Shown here in pieces: positions 32,353-41,859 of a stretch of 64,000 nt of DNA. This DNA comes from Allobogoriella deserti (GTDB taxonomy: Bacteria > Actinomycetota > Actinomycetes > Actinomycetales > Actinomycetaceae), in NCBI RefSeq assembly GCF_042680605.1, contig NZ_JBHUEE010000008.1, positions 62,001 through 126,000 on the forward strand, read 5' to 3'. Below the pieces are notes generated by a model that saw only the letters and a list, made by a program, of their open reading frames with translations, ran no database searches and was not told the origin of the DNA. The first letter of the stretch is position 1. Every line of letters begins with the position of its first letter. Position numbers and translations under genes: made by a program.

Positions 32353-35207
32353 AGGACTTCGCCGCCCGGCACATCGGCACCGACGGCGGCGACCAGGAGC
32401 ACATGCTCCAGGTCGTGGGCGCCACCTCGGTCGAGCAACTCGTCCGCGAGGCCGTGCCGCGGTCCATCCGCGACGACGAGCTGCCGACCGGCCTGCCCGA
32501 ACCCGGTACCGAGCAAGAGGTCCTCGAGCGCCTGCACGCGCTCGCGCGCCGGAACACGGTGCGCACGTCGATGATCGGCCAGGGGTACTACGACACGTAC
32601 ACGCCCGCCGTGATCCAGCGCAACGTCCTGGAGAACCCGGCCTGGTACACGGCCTACACCCCGTACCAGCCGGAGATCTCCCAGGGCCGCCTGGAGGCGC
32701 TGCTGAACTTCCAGACGATGGTCATCGATCTGACCGGACTGGACGTCGCCGGCGCCTCGATGCTCGACGAGGGCACCGCGGCCGCCGAGGGCATGCTGCT
32801 CGCGCGGCGGGCAACGAAAGCCAAAGTGCCGTCCACACGCTTCCTCGTCGACCGGGACCTGTTCCGCCAGACCCGTGCGGTGCTTCAGACGCGAGCCGCC
32901 GGAGTCGGTATCGAGCTGGTGCCGTTCGACGTCGATGACGAGTTCGGACCGGACACGTTCGAGGACGCCTTCGGCGTGCTGATCCAGCTCCCGGGCGCCT
33001 CGGGCCGGATCCCGCCACGCGCCGCGATCGAGCGCCTGGTCTCGGCCGCCCACGACGCCGGAGCACAGGTCGTGATGGCCGCCGATCTCCTGGCCGCCGC
33101 TCTCGTGGCCTCGCCGGGGAATCTGGGCGCCGACATCGCCGTCGGAACCACCCAGCGGTTCGGCGTCCCGATGGGCTTCGGCGGCCCGCACGCCGGGTAT
33201 CTCAGCGTGCGCAACGGACTGCAGCGTCAACTGCCCGGGCGCCTGGTCGGCGTCTCGCGGGACGCGGACGGCAGGTCCGCACTGCGCCTGGCCTTGCAGA
33301 CCCGGGAGCAGCACATCCGACGCGAGAAGGCCACCTCGAACATCTGCACCGCTCAGGTGCTGCTCGCCGTCATGGCCTCCATGTACGCCGTGTACCACGG
33401 ACCGGACGGCATCCGGGAGATCGCGCAGGCCGTGCACGCCCGGGCGCGCAGCCTCGCAGTTGCGTTGCGGGCGATCGGGGCGAATCCGCGGCACGAGCAT
33501 TACTTCGACACCCTCGAGATCGACGTGCCGGGACGTGCCGAGGAGGTGCGCGACGCCGCGCTGGCGGAGAACATCACTGTCTGGGTCGAGGACGCCGACC
33601 GGGTCCGGGTCAGCGTGGATGAGACCACGACGGAGCAGGACCTGGCCGACCTTGCCCGGGCGGTCGCCGGCGCACTCGGCGTCGACGCACCGCAGGTCCG
33701 GTCCGCCACCGGATCCGCGATCCCGCCCGAGCTCGTCCGCACCGAGCCATACCTCACGCACGAGGTGTTCTCCACGTACCGCAGCGAGACGGCGATGATG
33801 CGCTACCTGCGCCGGCTCGCCGACAAGGACTACGCCCTGGACCGCGGCATGATCCCGCTCGGGTCGTGCACGATGAAGCTCAACGCGGCGGTGGAGATGG
33901 CGGCCGTCACCTGGCCAGAGTTCGCCCGCATCCATCCGTTCGCCCCCGCGGCGGACGTCGCCGGCTACCTGGAGTTGATCGACGACCTCGAGTCCTGGCT
34001 CGCTTCAGCCACCGGCTACGACGCGGTCAGCCTGCAACCCAACGCCGGGAGCCAGGGCGAGCTCTCCGGCCTGCTCGCGATCACGGGGTACCACGCCTCT
34101 CGTGGTGAGGGCGACCGTGACGTCTGCCTGATCCCCGCGTCCGCCCACGGGACCAACGCCGCCTCGGCCGTCCTGGCGGGGATGCGCGTGGTCGTCGTCG
34201 GGACCGACCCGGACGGCAACGTCGATCTGGCCGATCTTCGGGCGAGCATCGCCGAGCACGCCGATCACCTCGCCTGCATGATGCTCACCTACCCGTCCAC
34301 GCACGGTGTCTACGAGCACCAGGTGCGCGAGGTCTGCGAGGCGGTGCACGCGGCCGGCGGGCAGGTCTACATCGACGGCGCGAACCTCAACGCGTTGCTC
34401 GGACACGCCCGGCCCGGCCGTTTCGGCGGTGACGTCTCTCACCTGAACCTGCACAAGACGTTCTGCATCCCGCACGGCGGTGGTGGACCCGGTGTCGGCC
34501 CACTGGCGGCGCGCGAGCACCTGATCCCGTTCCTGCCGGGCCACCCGCTGGATCAACGGGGTGGGCGCACCGAGGGAGCCGTGAGCGCGGCGGCGTACGG
34601 CTCGCCATCGATCCTGCCGATCAGCTGGGCCTACATCGCCCTCATGGGGGCCGACGGGCTCCGCCGGGCCACCGACGCCGCCGTTCTGGCGGCGAACTAC
34701 GTCGCAACTCGTCTCGCCGAGCACTACCCGGTGCTCTACCGCGGCACCACGGGACACGTCGCCCACGAGTGCATTCTCGACCTGCGTCCACTCAAGGCGC
34801 AGACCGGTATCACGGTGGACGACGTGGCCAAGCGGCTGGTCGACTACGGGTTCCACGCGCCGACGATGAGCTTCCCGGTGGCGGGCACGCTCATGGTCGA
34901 GCCGACGGAGAGCGAGGACCTCGCGGAACTGGACCGCTTCTGCGAGGCGATGATCGCGATCCGTGCCGAGGCGGCGGCCGTGGGAGCGGGCGAGTGGCCG
35001 TCCGCGAACAATCCGCTCGTCAACGCGCCGCACACGGCTGCCGCGCTGACAGGGGAGTGGGACCACCCCTACACGCGCGCCCAGGCTGTCTTTCCGGCCG
35101 CTGGGGGCGAGACCGGCAAGTACTGGCCGCCGGTACGCCGGATCGACGGCGCGTACGGCGACCGGAACCTCGTGTGCGCCTGCCCACCGGTGGAGAGTTT
35201 CAGCTGA
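32349..35207 (+). CDS. gcvP: Glycine dehydrogenase (decarboxylating), P protein
   Basis: GcvP is the PLP enzyme that decarboxylates glycine and passes the aminomethyl group to GcvH. At 952 residues it is the single-chain (fused P1 and P2) form. It begins with the normal FAARHIG motif, and the PLP lysine is Lys703 in HLNLHKTFCIPHGGGGPG. The GTG overlaps gcvH by 4 nt. It is the last gene of the operon and is followed by a palindromic hairpin at 35271. Confidence 0.97.
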   Translation: MKDFAARHIGTDGGDQEHMLQVVGATSVEQLVREAVPRSIRDDELPTGLPEPGTEQEVLERLHALARRNTVRTSMIGQGYYDTYTPAVIQRNVLENPAWYTAYTPYQPEISQGRLEALLNFQTMVIDLTGLDVAGASMLDEGTAAAEGMLLARRATKAKVPSTRFLVDRDLFRQTRAVLQTRAAGVGIELVPFDVDDEFGPDTFEDAFGVLIQLPGASGRIPPRAAIERLVSAAHDAGAQVVMAADLLAAALVASPGNLGADIAVGTTQRFGVPMGFGGPHAGYLSVRNGLQRQLPGRLVGVSRDADGRSALRLALQTREQHIRREKATSNICTAQVLLAVMASMYAVYHGPDGIREIAQAVHARARSLAVALRAIGANPRHEHYFDTLEIDVPGRAEEVRDAALAENITVWVEDADRVRVSVDETTTEQDLADLARAVAGALGVDAPQVRSATGSAIPPELVRTEPYLTHEVFSTYRSETAMMRYLRRLADKDYALDRGMIPLGSCTMKLNAAVEMAAVTWPEFARIHPFAPAADVAGYLELIDDLESWLASATGYDAVSLQPNAGSQGELSGLLAITGYHASRGEGDRDVCLIPASAHGTNAASAVLAGMRVVVVGTDPDGNVDLADLRASIAEHADHLACMMLTYPSTHGVYEHQVREVCEAVHAAGGQVYIDGANLNALLGHARPGRFGGDVSHLNLHKTFCIPHGGGGPGVGPLAAREHLIPFLPGHPLDQRGGRTEGAVSAAAYGSPSILPISWAYIALMGADGLRRATDAAVLAANYVATRLAEHYPVLYRGTTGHVAHECILDLRPLKAQTGITVDDVAKRLVDYGFHAPTMSFPVAGTLMVEPTESEDLAELDRFCEAMIAIRAEAAAVGAGEWPSANNPLVNAPHTAAALTGEWDHPYTRAQAVFPAAGGETGKYWPPVRRIDGAYGDRNLVCACPPVESFS

Positions 35208-35270
35208 GGGACCGATTCTGGGGCGCCTGGCGGGAATGATCGCGCCGGCTCACGCGTTCTGTCCGGGTGT

Positions 35271-35288
35271 GCCCCGCTCGAGCGGGGC
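35271..35288 (+). terminator. Hairpin terminator after gcvP
   Basis: GCCCCGCTCGAGCGGGGC is a perfect 18-nt palindrome, 64 nt after gcvP and upstream of the sigA promoter. It is followed by a short CTT. Confidence 0.65.
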
Positions 35289-35352
35289 CTTCCGAGCCGT
35301 GATCGGGCAGGTGCTTGTGTGCCGTGTCGCCCGCCGTTCGGTTCGTCGACGC

Positions 35353-35358
35353 TATAAT
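35353..35358 (+). promoter_or_regulatory. sigA: -10 element of sigA
   Basis: A perfect TATAAT lies 64 nt before the sigA GTG. No good -35 box is seen 16-19 bp upstream, so recognition may rest on the -10. This is the only consensus -10 that I noticed while reading the window. Confidence 0.6.
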
Positions 35359-35422
35359 TGTAGGCCTGCGACGGTCTCACCGGATCGATCGTCGGCCTCC
35401 CGCACCCCGCCGAAAGGTCATC

Positions 35423-36931
35423 GTGACGCCCTCCTCTGCCTCCAAGACCAACCGCGCAGCTCGCGCGGAAGAGCGCGCGGACACCACAGCCGAGAACACC
35501 ACCAGCTCGTCCGCGACGGGCGGAAAGACCAGGTCGGCCCCTTCGAAGTCGGCCCGTTCGAAGACGGCCGCCCAGCAGACGGCGACGCAGGCTCCGGCGA
35601 CGCCGAAGAAGAAGGGCGGTTCGTCCTCCTCCGGGCGTTCGAACGCCAAGTCCACGGCGGCGAAGAAGTCTGCGCCGTCGAAGAAGTCCGCGAAGCCCTC
35701 GACCAAGGCGGCGCCGGCCAGCGACGCCGCGGACAACCCGGCCGTCGAGGAGACCGACGAGCTCGCCACCGACGCGTTGGTCGAGGACGACGACGTCGAG
35801 GCGCCCGAGCGCGACCTCAAGGCCGTTCCCGACTCGCCCGACGCACCGGACGAGGCGGACGCCGCGGACGGGGCGGAGGACACGGAGGAGGTCGCGGTCA
35901 CGGACGAGACCCCCACCTCCGAGTCGACCACGGACGCGGTGAACGTCCCGGGTGAGACCGGGTTCGTCGTCTCCGACACCGACGACGACGACGCTCCCGT
36001 CCAGCAGGTCGTCACCGCCGGCGCGACCGCCGACCCGGTCAAGGACTACCTCAAGCAGATCGGTAAGGTCGCCCTCCTCAACGCCGAGCAGGAGGTCGAG
36101 CTCGCCAAGCGGATCGAGGCCGGCCTGTTCGCCGAGGAGAAGCTCGCCAGCGAGGAGGGCCTGCCGTCCAAGCTGCGGCGTGAGCTGCAGTGGATCGCCA
36201 ACGACGGCCGGCTGGCCAAGAACCACCTCCTCGAGGCCAACCTGCGTCTGGTGGTCTCCCTGGCCAAGCGCTACACCGGCCGGGGCATGCTGTTCCTGGA
36301 CCTCATCCAGGAAGGCAACCTCGGCCTGATCCGCGCGGTGGAGAAGTTCGACTACACCAAGGGCTACAAGTTCTCCACCTACGCGACCTGGTGGATCCGT
36401 CAGGCCATCACTCGCGCGATGGCGGACCAGGCCCGCACCATCCGCATCCCCGTGCACATGGTCGAGGTCATCAACAAGCTCGCCCGCGTGCAGCGGCAGA
36501 TGCTCCAGGATCTGGGCCGCGAGCCCACCCCGGAGGAGCTCGCCAAGGAGCTGGACATGACGCCCGAGAAGGTCGTCGAGGTCCAGAAGTACGGCCGCGA
36601 GCCCATCTCCCTGCACACCCCGCTGGGGGAGGACGGCGACAGCGAGTTCGGTGACCTCATCGAGGACTCCGAGGCCGTCGTCCCGGCGGACGCGGTGAGC
36701 TTCACGCTCCTGCAGGAGCAGCTCCACTCGGTGCTCGACACACTGTCCGAGCGCGAGGCGGGGGTGGTCTCCATGCGGTTCGGCCTCACCGACGGCCAGC
36801 CCAAGACCCTCGACGAGATCGGCAAGGTCTACGGCGTGACGCGGGAGCGAATTCGGCAGATAGAGTCCAAGACCATGTCGAAGCTGCGGCACCCGAGCCG
36901 GTCCCAGGTGCTCCGGGACTACCTGGACTGA
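35423..36931 (+). CDS. sigA: Primary sigma factor SigA (RpoD/HrdB type)
   Basis: This housekeeping sigma factor directs RNA polymerase to most promoters. The GTG at 35423 follows AAAGG by 5 nt and gives 502 residues. The first 200 residues are a low-complexity segment, Ala/Lys/Ser-rich then acidic, as in HrdB proteins. Region 1.2 (DPVKDYLKQIG), region 2 (GNLGLIRAVEKFDYTKGYKFS, WWIRQAITRA), region 3 and region 4 (GVTRERIRQIESKTMSKLRHP) are complete. A strong hairpin follows the stop. Confidence 0.97.
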   Translation: MTPSSASKTNRAARAEERADTTAENTTSSSATGGKTRSAPSKSARSKTAAQQTATQAPATPKKKGGSSSSGRSNAKSTAAKKSAPSKKSAKPSTKAAPASDAADNPAVEETDELATDALVEDDDVEAPERDLKAVPDSPDAPDEADAADGAEDTEEVAVTDETPTSESTTDAVNVPGETGFVVSDTDDDDAPVQQVVTAGATADPVKDYLKQIGKVALLNAEQEVELAKRIEAGLFAEEKLASEEGLPSKLRRELQWIANDGRLAKNHLLEANLRLVVSLAKRYTGRGMLFLDLIQEGNLGLIRAVEKFDYTKGYKFSTYATWWIRQAITRAMADQARTIRIPVHMVEVINKLARVQRQMLQDLGREPTPEELAKELDMTPEKVVEVQKYGREPISLHTPLGEDGDSEFGDLIEDSEAVVPADAVSFTLLQEQLHSVLDTLSEREAGVVSMRFGLTDGQPKTLDEIGKVYGVTRERIRQIESKTMSKLRHPSRSQVLRDYLD

Positions 36932-36954
36932 GGAGCCTCGACCCACGAGACGAC

Positions 36955-36987
36955 GAAGGCCGCCACCCGATTCGGGTGGCGGCCTTC
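36955..36987. terminator. Strong hairpin terminator after sigA
   Basis: GAAGGCCGCCACCC pairs with GGGTGGCGGCCTTC (36955-36968 with 36974-36987) around a 5-nt loop. It lies between the convergent sigA and zinc-protein genes and can serve both strands. Confidence 0.85.
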
Positions 36988-37049
36988 GTGCGCTCGGTCG
37001 TAGCCGTGCCGGTCCCGCAGGATCCGGCAGGCCGATCCGGGCCGGCCGT

Positions 37050-37274
37050 TCAGTCCTCGATGGCCTGGGTCTGGCGTTCCTCGGCGTGGAGCCGGTCCGT
37101 CTCGTCCTGGATGTGGGTGGCGACCTTGCGGAGCTCGTCGAGGTGCCGGCGCGCGTGGTGGGCGCAGAACAGCAGCTCTCCGGCTTCCATCTGCACCCGC
37201 ACGTACGCCTGCGCCCCGCAGGCGTCACAACGGTCCTGCACGGTCATGGCGGGCATATCAGTCGTGGTGCTCAC
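37050..37274 (-). CDS. Small zinc-ribbon-like protein (DUF7455 type)
   Basis: The product is about 74 residues. It has two probable zinc-binding pairs (Cys-Asp-Ala-Cys near the N-terminus and Cys-Ala-His-His about 22 residues later), followed by a charged helix (LDELRKVATHIQDETDRLHAEE). Such small proteins lie beside sigA and the topoisomerase IV genes in many actinobacteria and have no known function. The start could be the GTG at 37274 or an internal ATG 6 or 9 codons later. It is divergent from parE. Confidence 0.75.
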   Translation of the reverse strand: MSTTTDMPAMTVQDRCDACGAQAYVRVQMEAGELLFCAHHARRHLDELRKVATHIQDETDRLHAEERQTQAIED

Positions 37275-37356
37275 GTGAGCATGTAACCATCCCGGGCCCA
37301 CATGTACTCCTCGCGAACCCGGCGGTTCGCTCCCGGCGTAGCGACGCCGACCGACA

Positions 37357-37362
37357 TAGCAT
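37357..37362 (+). promoter_or_regulatory. -10 element of parE (leaderless)
   Basis: TAGCAT ends exactly 6 nt before the GTG at 37369, and no ribosome binding site lies between. Confidence 0.55.
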
Positions 37363-37368
37363 CGGTGT

Positions 37369-39510
37369 GTGTCCACCGCTGTTGCCGCTACCAAGCCCGA
37401 GTCCAGTTACACCGCACGCCACATCTCGGTCCTCGAGGGCCTCGAGGCCGTGCGGAAGCGACCGGGCATGTACATCGGCTCCACCGACTCCCGGGGGCTG
37501 ATGCACTGCCTCTGGGAGATCATCGATAACGCGGTCGACGAGGCGCTCGAGGGCCATGCGAGCGAGGTCGTGATCGTGCTGCACCCGGACGGCTCCGTCG
37601 AGGTGCGGGACGACGGTCGCGGCATCCCGGTGGACACGGTCGAATCGGTCGGCCTCAGCGGCGTCGAGGTGGTCTTCACCAAGCTGCACGCCGGCGGTAA
37701 GTTCGGCGGCGGCTCGTACGCCGCATCCGGGGGGCTGCACGGCGTCGGCGCCTCGGTCGTCAACGCCCTCTCGGCCCGGCTTGACGTCGAGGTCGATCTG
37801 GGTGGCAAGACGTACCGGATGACCTTTCACCGCGGGGAACCCGGTGTCTACGACGACAAGGGCGGCCCCTCGCCGGAGAACCCGTTCAAGCCGTTCACCT
37901 CCTCCTCGGAGCTAGGCGTGGTCGGCAAGGTGCCGAGGAAGCGCACGGGAACCCGCGTGCGCTACTGGGCGGACCGGCAGATCTTCCCGCCGTCGGCCGA
38001 GTTCTCCTACGAGGAACTCATCGAGCGAGCCCGGCAGACGAGCTTTCTCGTGCCCGGACTCACCCTGCGGGTCCGCGACGAGCGCGCACTGCCGGACACG
38101 CCTGGCGCGGAGGGGCCGGTGGAGGAGGTGTTCCGGCACGACGGCGGTGTCGTCGACTTCACCGAGCACCTCGCCACGGACGGCCCGGTCAGCGACGTGT
38201 GGCTGCTGGCCGGTGAGGGAACCTTTGCCGAGACCGTTCAGCACCTGGACGCCCGTGGTCACCTCGCGCCGAAGGACGTGGAACGGACCTGCAAGGTCGA
38301 GGTCGCGTTGCGTTGGGGGACCGGCTACGACGCCAACGTGCGCTCGTTCGTCAACATCGTGGCCACGCCCAAGGGTGGGACGCATCTCGCCGGCTTCGAG
38401 CAGGGGCTGCTCAAGACGGTACGGAAGCAGATCGAGGCCAACGCCCGGCGTCTGAAGGTCACCTCGAAGGACTCGCGGATCGAGAAGGACGACGTGCTGG
38501 CCGGCCTGACGGCCGTCGTCACGGTCCGCTTTCCGGAGCCGCAGTTCGAGGGGCAGACCAAGGAGGTCCTCGGTACGGCCCCCGTTCGCGGCATCGTCTC
38601 CAAGGTGGTCGAGACCGAGCTCACGAAGCGGCTGACCTCGACCAAGCGCCAGGAGAAGGCCGAGGCCACGCAGGTGCTCGAGAAGGTCGTCGGCGAGATG
38701 CGCGCCCGCGTCTCGGCACGTCTGAGCAAGGAGATCTCCCGGCGCAAGAACGCGCTCGAGTCCTCTAGCCTGCCGGCCAAGCTCGCGGACTGCCGCAGTG
38801 ACGACGTCGAGCGCTCGGAACTGTTCATCGTCGAGGGTGACAGCGCCCTCGGTACCGCGAAACTGGCCCGGTCCAGCGACTTCCAGGCGCTGCTGCCGAT
38901 CCGCGGCAAGATCCTCAACGTCCAGAAGGCCTCACCGGGCGAGATCCTGAAGAACGCCGAGGTCGCCTCGATCATCCAGGTGATCGGCGCCGGGTCGGGA
39001 CGCACGTTCGACCTGAGTCAGACGCGCTACGGCAAGGTGGTGCTGATGACGGATGCGGACGTCGACGGCGCGCACATCCGGACCTTGCTGCTCACCCTGT
39101 TCTTCCGTTACATGCGTCCGCTGGTGGAGGCGGGCCGGGTCTTCGCCGCCGTACCACCGCTGCACCGCGTGGAGATCATGGGCTCGGGCGGCAAGAAGGG
39201 TGAGGTCGTCTACACCTATTCCGAGGCGGAGCTGACGAATCTGCTCGCAAAGCTCGAGCGTCAGGGACGCCGGTACAAGGAGCCGATCCAGCGGTACAAG
39301 GGCCTGGGTGAGATGGACGCCCACCAACTGGCCGAGACGACCATGGATCCGGAGCGGCGCACGCTCCGGCGTATCTCGATGGCGGACGAGGCGGCGATCG
39401 TCGAGGCCGAGCGGGTGTTCGAGCTCCTCATGGGCAACGACGTCGCGCCGCGGAAGGACTTCATCATCGACGGCGCCCAGCACATCGACCCCGAGCGTAT
39501 CGACGCCTGA
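37369..39510 (+). CDS. parE: DNA topoisomerase IV subunit B
   Basis: ParE is the ATPase subunit of the type IIA topoisomerase that unlinks daughter chromosomes. The 713-residue protein has the GHKL ATP site (IIDNAVDEAL, DDGRGIPV, GGLHGVGASVVNAL) and the TOPRIM domain (EGDSALGTAK, DADVDGAHIRTLLLT). Its location after sigA, and parC 2.5 kb away, indicate topoisomerase IV instead of gyrase B, which usually lies near dnaA. GTG start with a leaderless-type promoter. Confidence 0.92.
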   Translation: MSTAVAATKPESSYTARHISVLEGLEAVRKRPGMYIGSTDSRGLMHCLWEIIDNAVDEALEGHASEVVIVLHPDGSVEVRDDGRGIPVDTVESVGLSGVEVVFTKLHAGGKFGGGSYAASGGLHGVGASVVNALSARLDVEVDLGGKTYRMTFHRGEPGVYDDKGGPSPENPFKPFTSSSELGVVGKVPRKRTGTRVRYWADRQIFPPSAEFSYEELIERARQTSFLVPGLTLRVRDERALPDTPGAEGPVEEVFRHDGGVVDFTEHLATDGPVSDVWLLAGEGTFAETVQHLDARGHLAPKDVERTCKVEVALRWGTGYDANVRSFVNIVATPKGGTHLAGFEQGLLKTVRKQIEANARRLKVTSKDSRIEKDDVLAGLTAVVTVRFPEPQFEGQTKEVLGTAPVRGIVSKVVETELTKRLTSTKRQEKAEATQVLEKVVGEMRARVSARLSKEISRRKNALESSSLPAKLADCRSDDVERSELFIVEGDSALGTAKLARSSDFQALLPIRGKILNVQKASPGEILKNAEVASIIQVIGAGSGRTFDLSQTRYGKVVLMTDADVDGAHIRTLLLTLFFRYMRPLVEAGRVFAAVPPLHRVEIMGSGGKKGEVVYTYSEAELTNLLAKLERQGRRYKEPIQRYKGLGEMDAHQLAETTMDPERRTLRRISMADEAAIVEAERVFELLMGNDVAPRKDFIIDGAQHIDPERIDA

Positions 39511-39563
39511 GGTTGCCGATCGCCCGGTGGGCCGGGTGACGAGCGGACCGGCGGGCCCATCGC

Positions 39564-39569
39564 TACCAT
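39564..39569 (+). promoter_or_regulatory. -10 element of first GNAT gene (leaderless)
   Basis: TACCAT is followed by 6 nt and the ATG at 39576. Confidence 0.5.
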
Positions 39570-39575
39570 CGGGCC

Positions 39576-40622
39576 ATGGCGGGAGGCACGCGCGTTCCGC
39601 TCGCGCAGCGGGCAGCGGCGCCCGGCACGGTGCCGGTGCCGGGCGCGGAGTACGGGCTGGCCTGGCGGGAGTTGCATGCCGATGACGCCGACGCCGTGCT
39701 CGACCTTGTGGCCCGCGCGAGCGCGGTGGATCGGCCGATGGCGGCCCCCAGTCCCAACCAGGTGACCGACGCGCTGGATCCGGCGCGTGCGAGGGTCATC
39801 TCCAGCCTGGGCGGCTACGCCGCAGGGGGCGAGGATGGCAGCCTGGAGGCGGTAGGTGTCGTCTACCTGCCGGCCGGGGAAACGGACGTGGTCCGCGCCT
39901 TCCTCACCGGGACCGTCGCGCCGGGCCGGCGCGGCCGCGGGATCGGTACGGCGCTGCTGCGCTGGCAGGTCGGGCGTGCCCGCCAGCTGCTCGCGCACGA
40001 CGGGCGGCTGCTGCCGGGGCGGATCGCGACCTACGTCGACGAACATCTCACCGATCGCCGCCGACTGGTCACCGATGCCGGTTTCCAGCCCAGGCGCGTC
40101 TATCAGGAGATGCGGCGGCCGGTCGACGGGCCGCTTCCTCAGGCGAGGCTGCCAGCCGGGATGCGGGTGGTGGACTGGACACCCGACCTCGACGAGGACG
40201 TCCGGCACGCGCACAACGAGGCCTTCCAGGACCACTGGGGCTCCCAGCCGATGAGTCACGAATCGTGGCGGCGGGTCAACCGTGAGCTCGAACCCCGCTG
40301 GTCGAAGGTGGCCCTGGCCCGGGGCCCCGACGAGAGCGAAGAGGTCGCCGGGTACGCCATGACCTCCCGGCACGAGCATCTCTGGAGTCAACTCGGGCAC
40401 ACCGAGGGGTACACCGAGTTGCTCGGCGTACGGCGGCCGTATCGCGGCCGTGGGCTCGCACGGATGCTGTTGGTGGAGGTCATCGCAGCGCTGGCCGAGG
40501 ATGGCATCGAGTCCACCGGATTGGATGTGGACACGATCAATCCGTCCGGGGCCCACCTGTTCTACGAGCGGCTCGGTTACGAGCGTCAGGGAGCCCGCAC
40601 GCTGTACACCATCGAGATCTGA
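39576..40622 (+). CDS. Tandem-GNAT acetyltransferase (copy 1)
   Basis: The 348-residue protein carries two GNAT folds (about 26-185 and 194-348). Each has an acetyl-CoA loop: RRGRGIG at 118-124 and YRGRGLA at 289-295. Tandem GNAT proteins include mycothiol synthase, but I see no specific match and the substrate is unknown. It is clearly paralogous to the next gene (for example GYTELLGV against GYTEILGV, and NPSGAHLFYERLGYER against DPSGAIGLFEHLGYER). It lies between the two topoisomerase IV subunit genes. Confidence 0.85.
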   Translation: MAGGTRVPLAQRAAAPGTVPVPGAEYGLAWRELHADDADAVLDLVARASAVDRPMAAPSPNQVTDALDPARARVISSLGGYAAGGEDGSLEAVGVVYLPAGETDVVRAFLTGTVAPGRRGRGIGTALLRWQVGRARQLLAHDGRLLPGRIATYVDEHLTDRRRLVTDAGFQPRRVYQEMRRPVDGPLPQARLPAGMRVVDWTPDLDEDVRHAHNEAFQDHWGSQPMSHESWRRVNRELEPRWSKVALARGPDESEEVAGYAMTSRHEHLWSQLGHTEGYTELLGVRRPYRGRGLARMLLVEVIAALAEDGIESTGLDVDTINPSGAHLFYERLGYERQGARTLYTIEI

Positions 40623-40773
40623 GACGGAGCCACGGCCCGGCGGTTGTCGACGACACATCGACCCGGCGCCATCGCCTCATCGCGTCACGGCGGTCTGGAC
40701 GCCGGTTCCCGGTCTCGGCGAGAGATGGCCCACATGGGCCAGGCGGGTCGTGGCCGACGTGGTCGGGACCGCG

Positions 40774-40779
40774 TATGGT
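40774..40779 (+). promoter_or_regulatory. -10 element of second GNAT gene (leaderless)
   Basis: TATGGT is followed by 6 nt and the GTG at 40786. A 16-bp palindrome (TGGCCCACATGGGCCA, 40726-40741) lies 33 nt upstream of the hexamer and could be an operator. Confidence 0.5.
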
Positions 40780-40785
40780 CACGAC

Positions 40786-41859
40786 GTGCCCGGTGCCTGG
40801 AACAGCAGCGACGCCGCGCGCGAGACACCTGACGAACCACTGGTCGTGCGCGCGCAGGCGCCTGACGTGCTGCCTCCGCTCCCCGAGACAGGAGGCCTGA
40901 CCTGGCGTGCGCTGACGCCCGCGGATGCCGAGGACCTCACGACGTTCATCGCCCATATCGAGGAGGTGGACAACCCGCCGTACCGCACCTCGCCGGAAGA
41001 GGTCGCCGACTACTTCGACGACGAGGGCCACGACTACTCCGGGATCGGCGGATTCGACGCCGACGGCATCCTGCACGCGTTCGCGTTCGCCCGGTTGCGG
41101 AGGGCGGACGCCGAGATCAAGCGCGTCTTCATCTCCGGTGGGCTGGAGCCGTCCCTGCGCGACCAGGGAATCGGCAGTGCCGTGCTCGATTGGCAGATCG
41201 CCCGGGCACGGCAGATCCTGGCCCGGGCCGACGGTGCGGACGACCCGGTGGCGAGAGGGCGTCTGCTGCTGCACGTCGACGACGATCAGACCTCGTTGGT
41301 GCGCCTGCTCACCACGCGCGGTTTCACGGAGGCACGGCACTACAGCCAGATGCGGCGTGACCTGTCCAGGCCGATCCCCGAGGTGGCCGTCGAGTGGCCG
41401 CTGACCGTGGAGCCGTGGACGCCGGCGTTGGATGACGCCGTGCGCCGTGCGCACAATGCGGCCTTCCACGACCTGTGGGGCGCCCAACCGCTGTCACCGC
41501 AGGACTGGCAGGCGGAACGCGCACATCACGTGCCCGAGTGGAGCTTCGTCGCCCTGGACCGCTCGAGCGACCGCGCGCAGGTGGCCGGATACCTCATGTC
41601 CGGACGGTACGAGCAGGACTGGCACGCGCTGGGATGGACCGAGGGGTACACCGAGATCCTGGGGGTGCTGCCCGCATGGCGCGGCCGGCACGTCGCCAGC
41701 GGACTGCTGGCGCACGCCATGCGAGCGTACGCGGCCGACGGCATGCAGTACGCCGGCCTGGATGTGGACGCTGACGACCCGTCGGGAGCGATCGGACTGT
41801 TCGAGCACCTCGGCTACGAGCGCGTGCGCGGTTCGGTCGTCTACACACTGGAGGTCTGA
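40786..41859 (+). CDS. Tandem-GNAT acetyltransferase (copy 2)
   Basis: The 357-residue paralogue of the preceding gene has two GNAT folds (about 37-197 and 206-357). The first acetyl-CoA loop is intact (RDQGIGS, 125-131). In the second (RGRHVA, 299-304) the key glycine is His302, so only one site may bind acetyl-CoA. I chose the GTG at 40786 because the preceding TATGGT hexamer fits a leaderless start; the frame is open further upstream but has no family similarity. Its TGA stop lies inside the first copy of the site B repeat. Confidence 0.82.
   Translation: MPGAWNSSDAARETPDEPLVVRAQAPDVLPPLPETGGLTWRALTPADAEDLTTFIAHIEEVDNPPYRTSPEEVADYFDDEGHDYSGIGGFDADGILHAFAFARLRRADAEIKRVFISGGLEPSLRDQGIGSAVLDWQIARARQILARADGADDPVARGRLLLHVDDDQTSLVRLLTTRGFTEARHYSQMRRDLSRPIPEVAVEWPLTVEPWTPALDDAVRRAHNAAFHDLWGAQPLSPQDWQAERAHHVPEWSFVALDRSSDRAQVAGYLMSGRYEQDWHALGWTEGYTEILGVLPAWRGRHVASGLLAHAMRAYAADGMQYAGLDVDADDPSGAIGLFEHLGYERVRGSVVYTLEV

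Noticed and set aside
32655..32840. tRNA or small RNA genes in or near gcvP
   Set aside because: No cloverleaf or conserved T-loop (GTTCRANNC) context was found here or elsewhere in the window.
40450..40785. N-terminal extension of the second GNAT protein
   Set aside because: The extension runs inside the first GNAT gene in another frame, and the hexamer-N6-GTG at 40786 marks a better start.
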